Assembly (NCBI RefSeq): GCF_003730015.1 | Contig: NZ_RJTU01000013.1 | Location: 62,001 to 126,000, forward strand | Length of the DNA stretch: 64,000 nt | Reading direction: 5' to 3' | DNA from: Epilithonimonas hominis | GTDB lineage: Bacteria; Bacteroidota; Bacteroidia; Flavobacteriales; Weeksellaceae | Part shown: piece after piece, positions 16,330 through 25,551 of the stretch | How positions within the stretch are numbered: position 1 is the stretch's first letter | Layout of the letters: each line of letters starts with the position of its first letter | The notes under the pieces: model-generated | Databases searched by the model: none | Told to the model about the DNA's origin: nothing | The model's input: only the letters and a program-made list of their open reading frames with translations | Translations under genes and position numbers: made by a program

Positions 16330-17100
16330 CTACAAACTCGCTTTCCACTCATTCGTAAAAGCAATAAAATCAGCAACAGACAATTCTTCTGCTCTGATGT
16401 CGAGGAAAGGATGAGACTTCATATTTTCAGGAATGCCAAGAACTTTCAGCGCATTGCTCATCTTTTTACGTCTTTGTCCAAATCCTGCTTTGACGATTTG
16501 TTTAAATAAAACCTCGTTTCCAGCCAATCCTTCTTTCTGATTTCTGGTCATTCGGATAACACCGGATTTTACTTTTGGTGGTGGATTGAAGACATTTTCG
16601 TGAACAGTGAAAAGATATTCTACATCGTAATAAGCTTGAACCAAAACTGATAAAATTCCGTAATCTTTTGTTCTTGGTTTTGCAGCGGTTCTTTCAGCCA
16701 CTTCTTTCTGGAACATTCCGCTCATTTCGGGAACAAACTGGAAATTATCGATGATTTTAAACAAAATCTGAGACGAAATATTATAAGGGAAATTCCCAAT
16801 CACAGCCAATTCTTCATTGAAAACTTCTGGAATATTGATTTTCAAAAAGTCACCAACAAAATGCTGTTCTTCAAGCTTTGGATAATGTTTTTTGAGATAG
16901 ACGATAGATTCTTGGTCGATTTCCGCAACATAGATCTCTGAGTCTTTTTCAAGAAGAAATTTTGTAAGAACGCCCATTCCCGGGCCAACTTCCAAAACTT
17001 TTTTGTAGCCTTCAAATGACAACGAATCTACAATGTTGCGTGCGATATTCTGGTCTGTAAGAAAATGTTGACCAAGATGTTTTTTTGCTCTAACGTCCAA
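16330..17100 (-). CDS. rsmA: 16S rRNA (adenine1518/1519-N6)-dimethyltransferase
   Basis: A 256-residue RsmA/KsgA that dimethylates two adenines near the 3' end of 16S rRNA during 30S maturation. Visible features are KKHLGQHFLTDQNIA at the N terminus, SAM motif VLEVGPGMGVLT, IGNFPYNISSQI (catalytic NFPYN motif) and VFNPPPKVKSGVIRM. The start is TTG at 17100; no nearby ATG preserves the conserved N terminus. A -7 box (TATCTTTG on the minus strand, 17114-17121) lies just upstream, giving a very short leader. Confidence 0.95.
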   Translation of the reverse strand: MDVRAKKHLGQHFLTDQNIARNIVDSLSFEGYKKVLEVGPGMGVLTKFLLEKDSEIYVAEIDQESIVYLKKHYPKLEEQHFVGDFLKINIPEVFNEELAVIGNFPYNISSQILFKIIDNFQFVPEMSGMFQKEVAERTAAKPRTKDYGILSVLVQAYYDVEYLFTVHENVFNPPPKVKSGVIRMTRNQKEGLAGNEVLFKQIVKAGFGQRRKKMSNALKVLGIPENMKSHPFLDIRAEELSVADFIAFTNEWKASL

Positions 17101-17177
17101 TTCCGATTTTTTGCAAAGATAAGATAATTATATTCCAAATTCTGGAATAGAAAAAAAGAGATAATCAATACTGAAAA

Positions 17178-17254
17178 AGTCTTCGACTCCGCTCAGACTG
17201 ACAGTTTTAAAAAAATTAGTATTAGAAATGTCACACTGAGCGGAGTCGAAGTGT
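17178..17254. repeat. Inverted repeat with CTTCGACTCCGCTCAG arms
   Basis: Arm CTTCGACTCCGCTCAG (17181-17196) pairs with CTGAGCGGAGTCGAAG (17236-17251), separated by about 39 AT-rich bases. The arms are perfectly complementary over 16 bases. It lies between rsmA and the lactonase gene, both minus strand, and belongs to a dispersed family with related words near 1090 and 4170. Confidence 0.85.
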
Positions 17255-17278
17255 TTATAAATTAAAAGATAATTAAGA

Positions 17279-18406
17279 TTAATACATCTTAATTTTCACA
17301 CAAGTCACATTTTTAATTTTGACAGGTTTTCCGACTTTCTTCAACATTCCAGTTTCTAAATTTCTTTTGAAAACGGTTACATCTTGCGAAATAACATTCG
17401 TCACAATAATGAATTTTCCAGTTTCATCGATGGCAAAAGTTCTTGGATGTTTTCCGCCTGTTTTTTGGTAACCGATAGATTCTAATTTCCCGTCATTCAA
17501 AACTTTGAAAATCGCAATATTGTTTTCTTTTCCTCTGTTGGTTGCATACAGGAATTTCCCGTCGGGCGAAATATGAACATCGGAACTTTCAAAACCTTCT
17601 GTTATTTTGTCAGGATGAGTAGCAATTCTTTGGATTTCTTTTAAGTTACTATCGGAAAAATCATAAACCGAAATCATCCCGGCTAGTTCTTCAATCGAAT
17701 AAACTAATTTTCCGTTTTTGCTGAATGTGATATGTCTTGGTCCGCTTCCTGGTTTTGTGTTGATGAATGTACTTTTGTTTTTTATCAAAGGCGGATTCTG
17801 ACTGGCATCAAAAGGATATTGCAAAATTTGGTCTGCTCCCAGATCTGCAAATAAAACAGTTTTAGAATCTGGTGAAAAAACTACTGAATGCGTGTGTGCT
17901 TTCTCCTGTCTCTTCGGATTCACACCACTTCCTTCCGTGAATTTGAAGTGTTGTGCTATTGAATCTATTTTACCATTGTCAAGTAGTGGAAATACTGAAA
18001 TTGTAGCTTGATTGTATGTTGCGTTAATAAGCCATTTTCCACTTTTATCAACATTGACATAAACTGGATTTTCACCACCCGTTTTTTGTTGATTGAGAAA
18101 AGTCAATGATTTTTTTTCGGCATCGAAGGCAAAAGAACTTACTGTTCCGTAATTTGGCGTTTTGGCGTCAGAAGAAGCGTAAATATATTTTCCGTCAGAC
18201 GAAACCGTGATATATCCTGGATTGATAACGTCAGAGGAGGAAGCAACTTTACTTAATTTTCCAGTATCGTTATCTAGTTCGTAAACATAAACAGCTTCAG
18301 AACCTTTGTCCCAATTATAGGAACCAAAAAATACAAATTGTTTCTGTGAATATAGACTTGTGCCAATTAAAAAGCTAATGAATAGAACAATTTTTTGGAT
18401 TCTCAT
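17279..18406 (-). CDS. Exported lactonase-family (YbhE/Pgl-type) seven-bladed beta-propeller
   Basis: A 375-residue protein with a signal peptide (1 to about 20, FLIGTSLYSQ) and repeated propeller strands: NPGYITVSSDGKYIYASS, GSGPRHITFSKNGKLVYSIE, DVHISPDGKFLYATNRG and HPRTFAIDETGKFIIVTN. KRQEKAHTHSVVFSPD and GSGPRHI mark the 6-phosphogluconolactonase (Pgl/YbhE) family. Because it is exported, a cytoplasmic pentose-phosphate role is doubtful; other lactones or glycan-derived substrates are possible. A paralogue (20831-21943) lies on the far side of the DUF5686 gene. A -7 box TATTTTTG (minus strand, 18423-18430) precedes it by 16 bases. Confidence 0.88.
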   Translation of the reverse strand: MRIQKIVLFISFLIGTSLYSQKQFVFFGSYNWDKGSEAVYVYELDNDTGKLSKVASSSDVINPGYITVSSDGKYIYASSDAKTPNYGTVSSFAFDAEKKSLTFLNQQKTGGENPVYVNVDKSGKWLINATYNQATISVFPLLDNGKIDSIAQHFKFTEGSGVNPKRQEKAHTHSVVFSPDSKTVLFADLGADQILQYPFDASQNPPLIKNKSTFINTKPGSGPRHITFSKNGKLVYSIEELAGMISVYDFSDSNLKEIQRIATHPDKITEGFESSDVHISPDGKFLYATNRGKENNIAIFKVLNDGKLESIGYQKTGGKHPRTFAIDETGKFIIVTNVISQDVTVFKRNLETGMLKKVGKPVKIKNVTCVKIKMY

Positions 18407-18466
18407 TGATGATTATTTGTTGCAAAAATAGACTTAATTACAAAGAAGGTTTGCTCAACCAATTAT

Positions 18467-20767
18467 CTAAAAGTTCATCTGGAAACCAAACTGAACACCG
18501 AATTTTCGGACAGGCGTAGATGTGACATTGTGATTTAGGTAATTGCCACGCCAGTTAAAATCAATTCTTAAAATCCTGAAGTTGCCAAATCCAATATTCT
18601 CTATTCCAAAACCATATTCGTAATAAGGTTTATCTGGAGAAATTAATTTCAGACTTCCTGCATTCATATCGATGGTTTCTTGTTTCAAGCTTCCAACTCC
18701 GGAGCGGAAAAACGCTACTTCCCTTAATTTTAGTTTTTTAATTAATGGAATCTGAGAAAATATTTTCCCGTTGAAATGATGTTCCAGAAACAAAACAGCA
18801 TAAGAATCTGCAACAAATTCATAATAATTCATCAGAGAAAATACACCTCTTACCAAACCGTAAGATTGGTTGGCAGGTAAAACATTTTGCAAAGCAAGAG
18901 GAAGCGCATCAAAGTTTTTCCCAACTTCTACATTCGCAAATAATCTTCCCCAATTTCCTAAAATCACAGGTTGATAATAGTAAAACTGAAGTTTGTTATA
19001 ATTAAAATCTGAATTAAAAACGCCTCCAACTCCTTTTGTATATTTAAGAATCAAAGAAGGATTGGTTGCTAACGCGGTCATTTCATAACGATCAACTCCG
19101 TAAGTAGAAAATTTGATTCCTGGTCTGAAAATCAAAGTTGTTGTTAGTTTTGTATCATTCAAATCATTCCGAAGAACGCCTTGTCTGTAATAATCAATAT
19201 TAAATAAATTAGAATCTGCAGATCTTATGTTTTGAGTGGTTGCATCCAATTTGATTTGGAAATTTTTCCAAGGTTCTATACTGGTGAAAAAATTGTATTG
19301 TTTAACAGAACTCATAGAAGTCGTTTCACCACTGTTAAGAACAGAAGAAGAAGCGAATGAACGCGTCATAATTCCTTCATCAGTTGTCAATTGAACTCCA
19401 AGTTGCAAAACGTCTTGTCTGTAACCGCCACCAATTTGGAAACGATTGGTTTTGTTGAACATATATTTTGCTTCACCACCAAATTTCCATTTTTCATCAC
19501 GGAAACCGTAAGCAGTATAAGCTTGGATTCTCCACATATCATTCTTTCCAAAGTAAGTTCTGGCACCGGCTCTCAATCTCAAACCTTCGATGTCATTATA
19601 TCCCCAAGTCTGAAAAATATTTCCAAAATCCAGCCATTTTCCAAAATGGATATAACCTGTATTCCCAATCTCAACAAGTTTTATGATTCGTTTGTATTTC
19701 GGAACATTTTCTAATTCGTCATACATTTTGTAGATATTCTGTTCGCCTTCGGTCAGTTTTTCGGTTCTGTTTTCCAACCAATAATTTTCGTCTTTCTCAA
19801 CTAGGTAGTCCTCAGGAATATAGATTTTATTAAGGAAAGAGTCTTCTATTCCTTTATCGAATTCGTAATCGGAATAATTCGCAACACGTTTTGCAATCAC
19901 ACTTTTTGCACCATCTTTATCATTAAGGACAAGATTAAGTGTAGTCTCATTTCTAGTCGGAATGAAAGTAGAATCATCAGGGTTATCAAATTCCAAATCA
20001 GTAGCAATGTTTTTTACGAAATTGATATTGATTCTTTTATTGGTTTCCATCTCGACTTTCATCACATTGTATTTGTCCATTGAGATATAAAGTCGTCCTT
20101 TCAGAGCTAATGCTTCAGGATTTTTTGGAGTGAATCTGATTTCGTAGCTTCTAACTGCATTGACTTCAATTGTATCGGTGATATTATAATCAAAAACACC
20201 GAATCCATCGGTAGAAACAGGACTTGTAAAACCAAGATTCAGATAATTGATTGTATTATCATAAATGTTGATATCCTTGTACATATTCTGAATCGTTTTC
20301 GCAACGATTTGATTGTTCTTAAGTCCGGAATTTCTTATTGCCAGAAGATCTTTTCGTTCTTTTTTAGGATCGTTTTTTCCGTAAGTCTTAGAAATACTTT
20401 CTGTAATGAAAAGTGGTAAAACTGCTTTGCCTGCAATCTCGGAAGTGTCATTGTATTTAAAAATAATAGAATCCAGACCTCTGAAAACTTTCTTTTTAGT
20501 AAAAGAACTGTCAATATTGTCTAGCCTGAAATCGATTTTCTCGTAAGTTTTGTACTTGTAATCTTTGTGTAAAAGAAGTCCGTTGGATTTTTTCTTTTTC
20601 CAAACTTGTTGCATAATCGCGTAAGCTGGATTTTCCTTCTTATTCTTATATTTTTTTACCGATTTTATAACGACACTTTCAATTTCGTTCTCCTTTTCGG
20701 TTTGCGAAAAAAGCAAGCCGGAACACCAAATCAGAAAAAATGAAAGAATAAATTTTTTATCAAACAT
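18467..20767 (-). CDS. DUF5686-type outer membrane beta-barrel protein
   Basis: A 766-residue protein from the ATG at 20767, chosen because it gives a clean signal peptide (KKFILSFFLIWCSGLLFSQ). An in-frame ATG at 20782 adds five residues. After the signal comes NPAYAIMQQVWKKKKSNGL, a conserved DUF5686 segment, then long stretches of beta strands such as LRLRAGARTYFGKNDMWRI and FGGEAKYMFNKTNRFQIGGG, ending in FQMNF with terminal Phe. Many relatives carry an N-terminal carboxypeptidase-regulatory-like domain; I do not see one here. The function of the family is unknown. It sits between two lactonase-fold genes on the same strand. Confidence 0.82.
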   Translation of the reverse strand: MFDKKFILSFFLIWCSGLLFSQTEKENEIESVVIKSVKKYKNKKENPAYAIMQQVWKKKKSNGLLLHKDYKYKTYEKIDFRLDNIDSSFTKKKVFRGLDSIIFKYNDTSEIAGKAVLPLFITESISKTYGKNDPKKERKDLLAIRNSGLKNNQIVAKTIQNMYKDINIYDNTINYLNLGFTSPVSTDGFGVFDYNITDTIEVNAVRSYEIRFTPKNPEALALKGRLYISMDKYNVMKVEMETNKRININFVKNIATDLEFDNPDDSTFIPTRNETTLNLVLNDKDGAKSVIAKRVANYSDYEFDKGIEDSFLNKIYIPEDYLVEKDENYWLENRTEKLTEGEQNIYKMYDELENVPKYKRIIKLVEIGNTGYIHFGKWLDFGNIFQTWGYNDIEGLRLRAGARTYFGKNDMWRIQAYTAYGFRDEKWKFGGEAKYMFNKTNRFQIGGGYRQDVLQLGVQLTTDEGIMTRSFASSSVLNSGETTSMSSVKQYNFFTSIEPWKNFQIKLDATTQNIRSADSNLFNIDYYRQGVLRNDLNDTKLTTTLIFRPGIKFSTYGVDRYEMTALATNPSLILKYTKGVGGVFNSDFNYNKLQFYYYQPVILGNWGRLFANVEVGKNFDALPLALQNVLPANQSYGLVRGVFSLMNYYEFVADSYAVLFLEHHFNGKIFSQIPLIKKLKLREVAFFRSGVGSLKQETIDMNAGSLKLISPDKPYYEYGFGIENIGFGNFRILRIDFNWRGNYLNHNVTSTPVRKFGVQFGFQMNF

Positions 20768-20830
20768 CGAGTCTTCGAACATTAAGCTATTAAAACTAAT
20801 TTTTTATTAAAATATTATACTTAAAATGAA

Positions 20831-21943
20831 TTATTTTCCTTTTTCATAGAAAACAACATTTACAGGTGCACAAACGGGGATGGATTTCTTTGTAGGAGTC
20901 AGTTCTCCCGACTCTATATCTCTATTGAAAATATTAATTCTGTTTGTATCTTGATTTGCTATCAAAACCAGCTTATTATTTGGGCTGATAGCGAAATTTC
21001 GTGGGTTTCTACCTGTCGTTTTGATTTGCTGAATTTTTTTCACTTTTCCGTCTTTCAAGATTTTGAAAGTCGAAATATCGTCTGCATCATCACGATTGGT
21101 CACATAAAGAAACTTTTCGTTGTTAGATAAATGAATATCCGCCACTCTGAAATTGAATCGAACTTTTCTAGACAACAAAGTCTCTTCCTGAATTAATTCA
21201 ATTTTTCCTTCATTGAAACTTAAAACTGACAAATCGCCACTTAATTCCTGAACGAGATAAATCAATTTTCCACTTTTATCAAAAGCAATATGTCGCGGAC
21301 CTGAGCCTTTTTTAGTTTCAAACTCACCGACTTTTTCCAATGGCTGATCTCCGTTTTGATTATATCTGAAAACGTAAATTTTGTCCAGCCCTAAATCTGT
21401 TGCAAGGACAAACTGATGATCCGGCGTAAACTGAACCTGATGAATGTGTGATTTTTCTTGTCTCTTCGGATTAAATCCGGCTCCTTCAAATTTTATATTT
21501 TGAATAACTTCAGACAGTTTTCCGTTTTCTAGTCTTTTGAAAACATTGATGCTTCCACCAGAATAATTGGCTACAATCACATTATCATCATCTGAAATCA
21601 GGAAACAAGGATCTTCACCTTTGGTCTTTTTTTCGTCTTTTTTGATGAGCATACCTGTTTTTTCATCTATCGAAAAAGATGTCACTGTGCTTTTATCACC
21701 ATTTTCGTTCACGGAAAACAGATAGTTTTTATCTGGACTCAGATTTACAAAACTTGGGTTGATGATATTTTCTGTATGATATTTAAGATTATACTTAAAT
21801 GTATTTTCATCAAAATCGAAAATGTATATTCCGCCGCTGCTACACTTCTCACTGTTGGTGTAAGTGCCTACGATAATGGTATTCTGCGCAGATAAACTAG
21901 CCATAAACAATATTGAAAAAATAAAACTGTTCCAGATTTTCAT
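20831..21943 (-). CDS. Second exported lactonase-family beta-propeller
   Basis: A 370-residue paralogue of the protein at 17279-18406. It has a signal peptide (1-19, FMASLSAQ) and the same landmarks: NPSFVNLSPDKNYLFSVNE, KRQEKSHIHQVQFTPD, GSGPRHIAFDKSGKLIYLVQ, DIHLSNNEKFLYVTNRDD and NPRNFAISPNNKLVLIANQD. The histidine-containing KSHIHQVQF segment and GSGPRHI are shared with 6-phosphogluconolactonase-like enzymes. Its location points to an extracytoplasmic substrate. A near-consensus -7 box (TATTTTTA) lies just before the ATG. Confidence 0.88.
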   Translation of the reverse strand: MKIWNSFIFSILFMASLSAQNTIIVGTYTNSEKCSSGGIYIFDFDENTFKYNLKYHTENIINPSFVNLSPDKNYLFSVNENGDKSTVTSFSIDEKTGMLIKKDEKKTKGEDPCFLISDDDNVIVANYSGGSINVFKRLENGKLSEVIQNIKFEGAGFNPKRQEKSHIHQVQFTPDHQFVLATDLGLDKIYVFRYNQNGDQPLEKVGEFETKKGSGPRHIAFDKSGKLIYLVQELSGDLSVLSFNEGKIELIQEETLLSRKVRFNFRVADIHLSNNEKFLYVTNRDDADDISTFKILKDGKVKKIQQIKTTGRNPRNFAISPNNKLVLIANQDTNRINIFNRDIESGELTPTKKSIPVCAPVNVVFYEKGK

Positions 21944-22067
21944 TCTAAAAATAGCGGTTTTAATAGATAATAATAATCAAAAAATCGCCCGAATTTATTA
22001 CAATAAAAATTAAGCCAAAGGTCTTTTATGATTTATTAACTTAATTTTTCAATAAAATGTCAATGCA

Positions 22068-22099
22068 TTTGCTTGTGTAGATTGGTAAATATAATTTTG
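22068..22099 (+). promoter_or_regulatory. Promoter of ung
   Basis: TTTG (22068-22071), 20 bases, then TAATTTTG (22092-22099) fit the Bacteroidota primary sigma consensus TTTG-N19/20-TAnnTTTG exactly. The predicted start of transcription is near 22105, about 8 bases before the ATG. Confidence 0.75.
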
Positions 22100-22113
22100 T
22101 AAAAATTCTATAA

Positions 22114-22758
22114 ATGACTTGGAAAGAAGTTCTGCAACCCATTAAAGAGAGTGATTATTTTAAAAATCTCTGGGAAAAAGTTAAGCTGCAATATAATTCA
22201 ACCCAATGTTTTCCGCCCAAAGATGAAATTTTTCGCGCTCTGGAACTAACTGAATTTGATGATGTTGGAGTTGTGATTATTGGTCAGGATCCGTATCATA
22301 ATGATGGTCAGGCGAATGGACTTTGTTTCTCGGTTTCAGAAAGTGTAACTGCACCACCTTCGCTAAAAAATATTTTTATTGAACTGAAAGAAGATGTTGG
22401 TGTAGAAAGAAAAAATAAAGATTTACAAGATTGGGCAAAACAAGGGGTTCTACTTCTGAACGCTACACTAACAGTACAGGCGCATCAGCCGAATTCTCAT
22501 AAAAATTTGGGTTGGGAAGTTTTCACAGATTTTATCATCAAAGAGATTTCAGATAAAAAGAAAAATGTTGTCTTCGTTCTTTGGGGTGCCTTTGCTCAGA
22601 AAAAGGCTTCACTTATTGATTCAAATAAGCATCACATAATCCAGTCGGCACATCCGTCACCATTTTCTGTCTACAGAGGTTTTTTCGGGAGCAAACCTTT
22701 TTCAAAAATCAATCAATATCTTAAAGATAAGGGAAAGAAGGAAATTGTTTGGGGATGA
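22114..22758 (+). CDS. ung: Uracil-DNA glycosylase, family 1
   Basis: A 214-residue base-excision repair enzyme removing uracil from DNA. The water-activating motif is GQDPYHNDGQANGLCFSV with Asp59. LLLNATLTV contains the uracil-binding Asn, and SAHPSPFSVYRGF holds the catalytic His180 and the DNA-intercalating loop. Length is normal. It is transcribed from its own well-matched promoter and converges on the lipoprotein gene. Confidence 0.97.
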   Translation: MTWKEVLQPIKESDYFKNLWEKVKLQYNSTQCFPPKDEIFRALELTEFDDVGVVIIGQDPYHNDGQANGLCFSVSESVTAPPSLKNIFIELKEDVGVERKNKDLQDWAKQGVLLLNATLTVQAHQPNSHKNLGWEVFTDFIIKEISDKKKNVVFVLWGAFAQKKASLIDSNKHHIIQSAHPSPFSVYRGFFGSKPFSKINQYLKDKGKKEIVWG

Positions 22759-22842
22759 TTTGGGTTTGAGAGTGGGAGTGTTTTAGAATTTTTCGATTCG
22801 GAAATTCTATCAACAAACAACCAAAAGCTATCAGCTAAATTA

Positions 22843-23259
22843 TTATTCTTTCTCATATTTAAAAGTAACAGATTCGCTTTCTTCTTTTCCACCAGGATAA
22901 GGTTTCAAATCTGTTAATGTAAATCTGTATCCTGAGAAACTAAAAGATTTATTCGCACTTTTCGGTTGGAAATCTCTTGTTGCAACTTGGAAATCTTCTG
23001 TTTGTTTTCCGGAGTTAACATTCACATAAACAATTGCAATGCCTTCCCAAACGCAAGTCACATCAATAGGACAACGGCTGTCTTCAACAATGTTTTTGAA
23101 TTCCAAATTGATTTTGGAATTAGGAATTTTTGCCGTTTTGTTAATTCCGATTGTGATGGTGTTGTTTCCACTTTCGGAAGTCTGAGCCTGAGATTGTGTT
23201 GTACAGTTGCTCATTAATAATATAACAGGAGCGAATAAAAGTGATTTTAAATTCATCAT
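22843..23259 (-). CDS. Small lipoprotein with SRCPxxVTCVW motif
   Basis: A 138-residue predicted lipoprotein. Hydrophobic residues 3-17 end in a lipobox (LLMSNC, Cys about residue 19). The mature part contains EDSRCPIDVTCVWEGIA, a short two-cysteine motif I associate with small Bacteroidota lipoproteins of unknown function; the cysteines may form a disulfide. Two consecutive ATG codons (23259, 23256) can serve as start. Ten bases separate it from the DUF456 gene upstream, so they are probably cotranscribed. Confidence 0.7.
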   Translation of the reverse strand: MMNLKSLLFAPVILLMSNCTTQSQAQTSESGNNTITIGINKTAKIPNSKINLEFKNIVEDSRCPIDVTCVWEGIAIVYVNVNSGKQTEDFQVATRDFQPKSANKSFSFSGYRFTLTDLKPYPGGKEESESVTFKYEKE

Positions 23260-23268
23260 TTTGAAATT

Positions 23269-23757
23269 TTAAAAGAAAATATAATAACCGACAACCAAAA
23301 ACATTGCCAGCCCAACCATTAAATTAAATCCTGTTCCGTAAATAAAGCCAATTAGCGCACCTTTTGTCGAGTTAAAAGCTTTCTTTTTATCACTGAAATC
23401 GTGCAATAATTCGCCAAGGAAAACACCTAACAACATTCCAATTAAGAATCCTAACGGAATCGGAATGAAAAATAATCCTAAAAGGGTGCCTATGAAAGAA
23501 CCAATACTTCCGTAGCGCGTTCCGCCATATTTTTTGTTGGTTTTTGCGGGAATCACATAATTCAGAACTGTTGAAATGATGGTCAATAAAACAAAAATCC
23601 AAACATAAATCATTGGCATCTCGTTTTCTGTTCCGAATTTGAAAATCAGTAATCCGCAAATACTCAATAATAATCCTGGCAAAATTGGTAAAAATGTTCC
23701 TAACATTCCTACAAAAAGTAGAACAAGAGCGATAATGTCGATAAAAACAGAATCCAT
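23269..23757 (-). CDS. DUF456 family membrane protein
   Basis: A 162-residue integral membrane protein with about four to five hydrophobic segments. The start IDIIALVLLFVGMLGTFLP followed by ILPGLLLSICGLLIFKF is the DUF456 signature. Glycine-rich helices (IGSFIGTLLGLFFIPIPLGF, LIGMLLGVFLGELL) and a soluble loop near SDKKKAFNSTKGALIGF follow. The family has no assigned function. It is divergent from the MscS gene and upstream of the small lipoprotein. Confidence 0.85.
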   Translation of the reverse strand: MDSVFIDIIALVLLFVGMLGTFLPILPGLLLSICGLLIFKFGTENEMPMIYVWIFVLLTIISTVLNYVIPAKTNKKYGGTRYGSIGSFIGTLLGLFFIPIPLGFLIGMLLGVFLGELLHDFSDKKKAFNSTKGALIGFIYGTGFNLMVGLAMFLVVGYYIFF

Positions 23758-23844
23758 TATTTTAAATTTATTTTAAAAATACAACATTCAAACTAATGCC
23801 AAAAGATTTTTTTTATGCTTAAATTTGTGAAATAATTCTTCTCA

Positions 23845-25107
23845 ATGAAAAATGAACTTATAGATTACAAAGATTTTCTTCAACAAATCAGTGATGAAAT
23901 TCATTTCTTCTGCAAAGACTTTTTTCCTGATGAATTTGTTTTATCCATGCAGATTACACTTAAGTTTTTTCTTCTCATATTTCTTATTTTTTTGGTTTCT
24001 TTTCTTTTGAAAAACGGAATCAATTTAGTTTTCAAATTCTTTTTCGATAAAGAAAAATATCCTGTGATGAAGTCCATTTACAAAGCAAAAGTGACTAATT
24101 CTGTGGCTAACATTTTAGCTTTAGGATTTGGGAATTATGCTTTGTTTTCGATTTTTTACAGACATCCGAAAAGTTTTGTTTTTCTGGAAAGATTGATTGG
24201 GATTTTGATTGTATTTGTGATTGCAAATATGGCTTTCCGATTCATCAAAGTTTTGCAGAATTATTACCTTATACAGAAAGATTACTACAAGATAATCGCC
24301 ATTAATTCTATCTCACAGACGGTTAGGATTTTTGGAGGATTTATTTTTGGAGTGATTGCGATTTGTGTGTTATTCGGAATCAGCAGTACAACAGTTTTGG
24401 GAAGTCTGGGAGCGATAACTGCGGTTATGGTTTTGGTTTTCCGAGATACAATTTTGGGTTTTGTAACCGGAATTCACGTAGCGACTTCTAAGAATCTGAA
24501 AGTAGGAGATTGGGTGGCTATTCCAAAATATTCGATAGAAGGAAATATTGAAGACATTGATTTGCTGACGACAAAAATCAGAAACTTTGATAAAACGCTT
24601 TCCACAATCCCGACATACGATTTACTGACGACGGAAATCAAAAATATGCAGGTGATGTCCGAAACCAACACGCGACGAATCAAAAAATCAATTGTTTTCA
24701 ATATCAAGTCGTTTAAGTTTTTGGATGAAACTCTTTTCAACGAATTACTTAGAATTAATCTAATCGAGGATTATCTCCTTGAAAAGAAAAAAGAAATTGA
24801 TTTGGAGAAAAGTACTTTGAAAAACTCAGACGAAATCATCAATGGAAAGCAGTTGACCAACATTGGGACTTTCAGAATCTATGCTTATAATTACCTCAAA
24901 AATAATCCCAATATAGATCAAACCGGAACTGTAATGGTTCGCCAAATGGAAATCACGCCACAAGGAATGCCTTTGGAAATCTATTGTTTTACCAATGATT
25001 CTAACTGGGAGAATTTTGAACAAATCCAAGCCGATATTTTTGACCATCTTTTGGTGGCTTCCAAAGAGTTTGAGTTGGAAATTACTCAAATAAGTTTGAA
25101 GGTATAG
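23845..25107 (+). CDS. MscS-family mechanosensitive channel (YbdG-like)
   Basis: A 420-residue inner membrane protein. Hydrophobic segments occur at about 38-58, 85-100, 112-132 and 155-175. The pore/beta-domain junction is TTVLGSLGAITAVMVLVFRD then TILGFVTGIHVATSKNLKVGDWV, the MscS core. The long C-terminal soluble part (about 215-420) and overall size match the YbdG/YnaI-like subgroup. A -7 box TAAATTTG (23820-23827) lies 17 bases before the ATG. Role: release of osmolytes on hypo-osmotic shock, by family. Confidence 0.9.
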   Translation: MKNELIDYKDFLQQISDEIHFFCKDFFPDEFVLSMQITLKFFLLIFLIFLVSFLLKNGINLVFKFFFDKEKYPVMKSIYKAKVTNSVANILALGFGNYALFSIFYRHPKSFVFLERLIGILIVFVIANMAFRFIKVLQNYYLIQKDYYKIIAINSISQTVRIFGGFIFGVIAICVLFGISSTTVLGSLGAITAVMVLVFRDTILGFVTGIHVATSKNLKVGDWVAIPKYSIEGNIEDIDLLTTKIRNFDKTLSTIPTYDLLTTEIKNMQVMSETNTRRIKKSIVFNIKSFKFLDETLFNELLRINLIEDYLLEKKKEIDLEKSTLKNSDEIINGKQLTNIGTFRIYAYNYLKNNPNIDQTGTVMVRQMEITPQGMPLEIYCFTNDSNWENFEQIQADIFDHLLVASKEFELEITQISLKV

Positions 25108-25140
25108 AATGGATTTTATGATATTTTTAAATTTTATCAA

Positions 25141-25551
25141 ATGAAATCTATAACAATACTTCTGATTTTAAACTGTTTGATTTTAATTGGAGCAGGTCAC
25201 GGATTTGGGCCATTAATTTTGATTGAATTTTTAGTTTTTTCTCCAAGTTTTACTAAATCCTATGAAATTAATTTTCTTGGAAGTTATGACCAAAAAATTA
25301 TACCTTTTTCAATATTATCGATTATACCTCAAATTTTATTATTAACATCTTTTTTCATTAAAGCTCATTTTAAATTTAAGCTGATTATTTTTTCTGTGAT
25401 TTTTATGATTATAAATTTGATTTACTTTACGTTTGATTTTATTGATTCTGGACTATCCAAATTTACTTTGATTAGTTCAATCCCTTTTCTAATATGTGCT
25501 ACCTTTGTATTAATTAAAATTTTTTCAAATATAAAATTAAGAAATGACTAA
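25141..25551 (+). CDS. Small four-helix membrane protein of unknown function
   Basis: A 136-residue hydrophobic protein with predicted membrane helices near 4-30, 55-75, 82-105 and 112-130 ([38 protein letters not shown]). I do not recognise the family. Its last codons overlap the ATG of pdxJ (ATGACTAA), so it is translationally coupled to that gene. Its AT content is higher than that of pdxJ. Confidence 0.65.
   Translation: MKSITILLILNCLILIGAGHGFGPLILIEFLVFSPSFTKSYEINFLGSYDQKIIPFSILSIIPQILLLTSFFIKAHFKFKLIIFSVIFMIINLIYFTFDFIDSGLSKFTLISSIPFLICATFVLIKIFSNIKLRND

Noticed and set aside
16227-16330. Short plus-strand peptide-like sequence MHELSKSISHNDKITAELL with a stop, continuing KLRIKSASF
   Set aside because: It is interrupted by a stop after 19 codons and has no recognisable family; possibly a gene scrap, but evidence is too thin to list.
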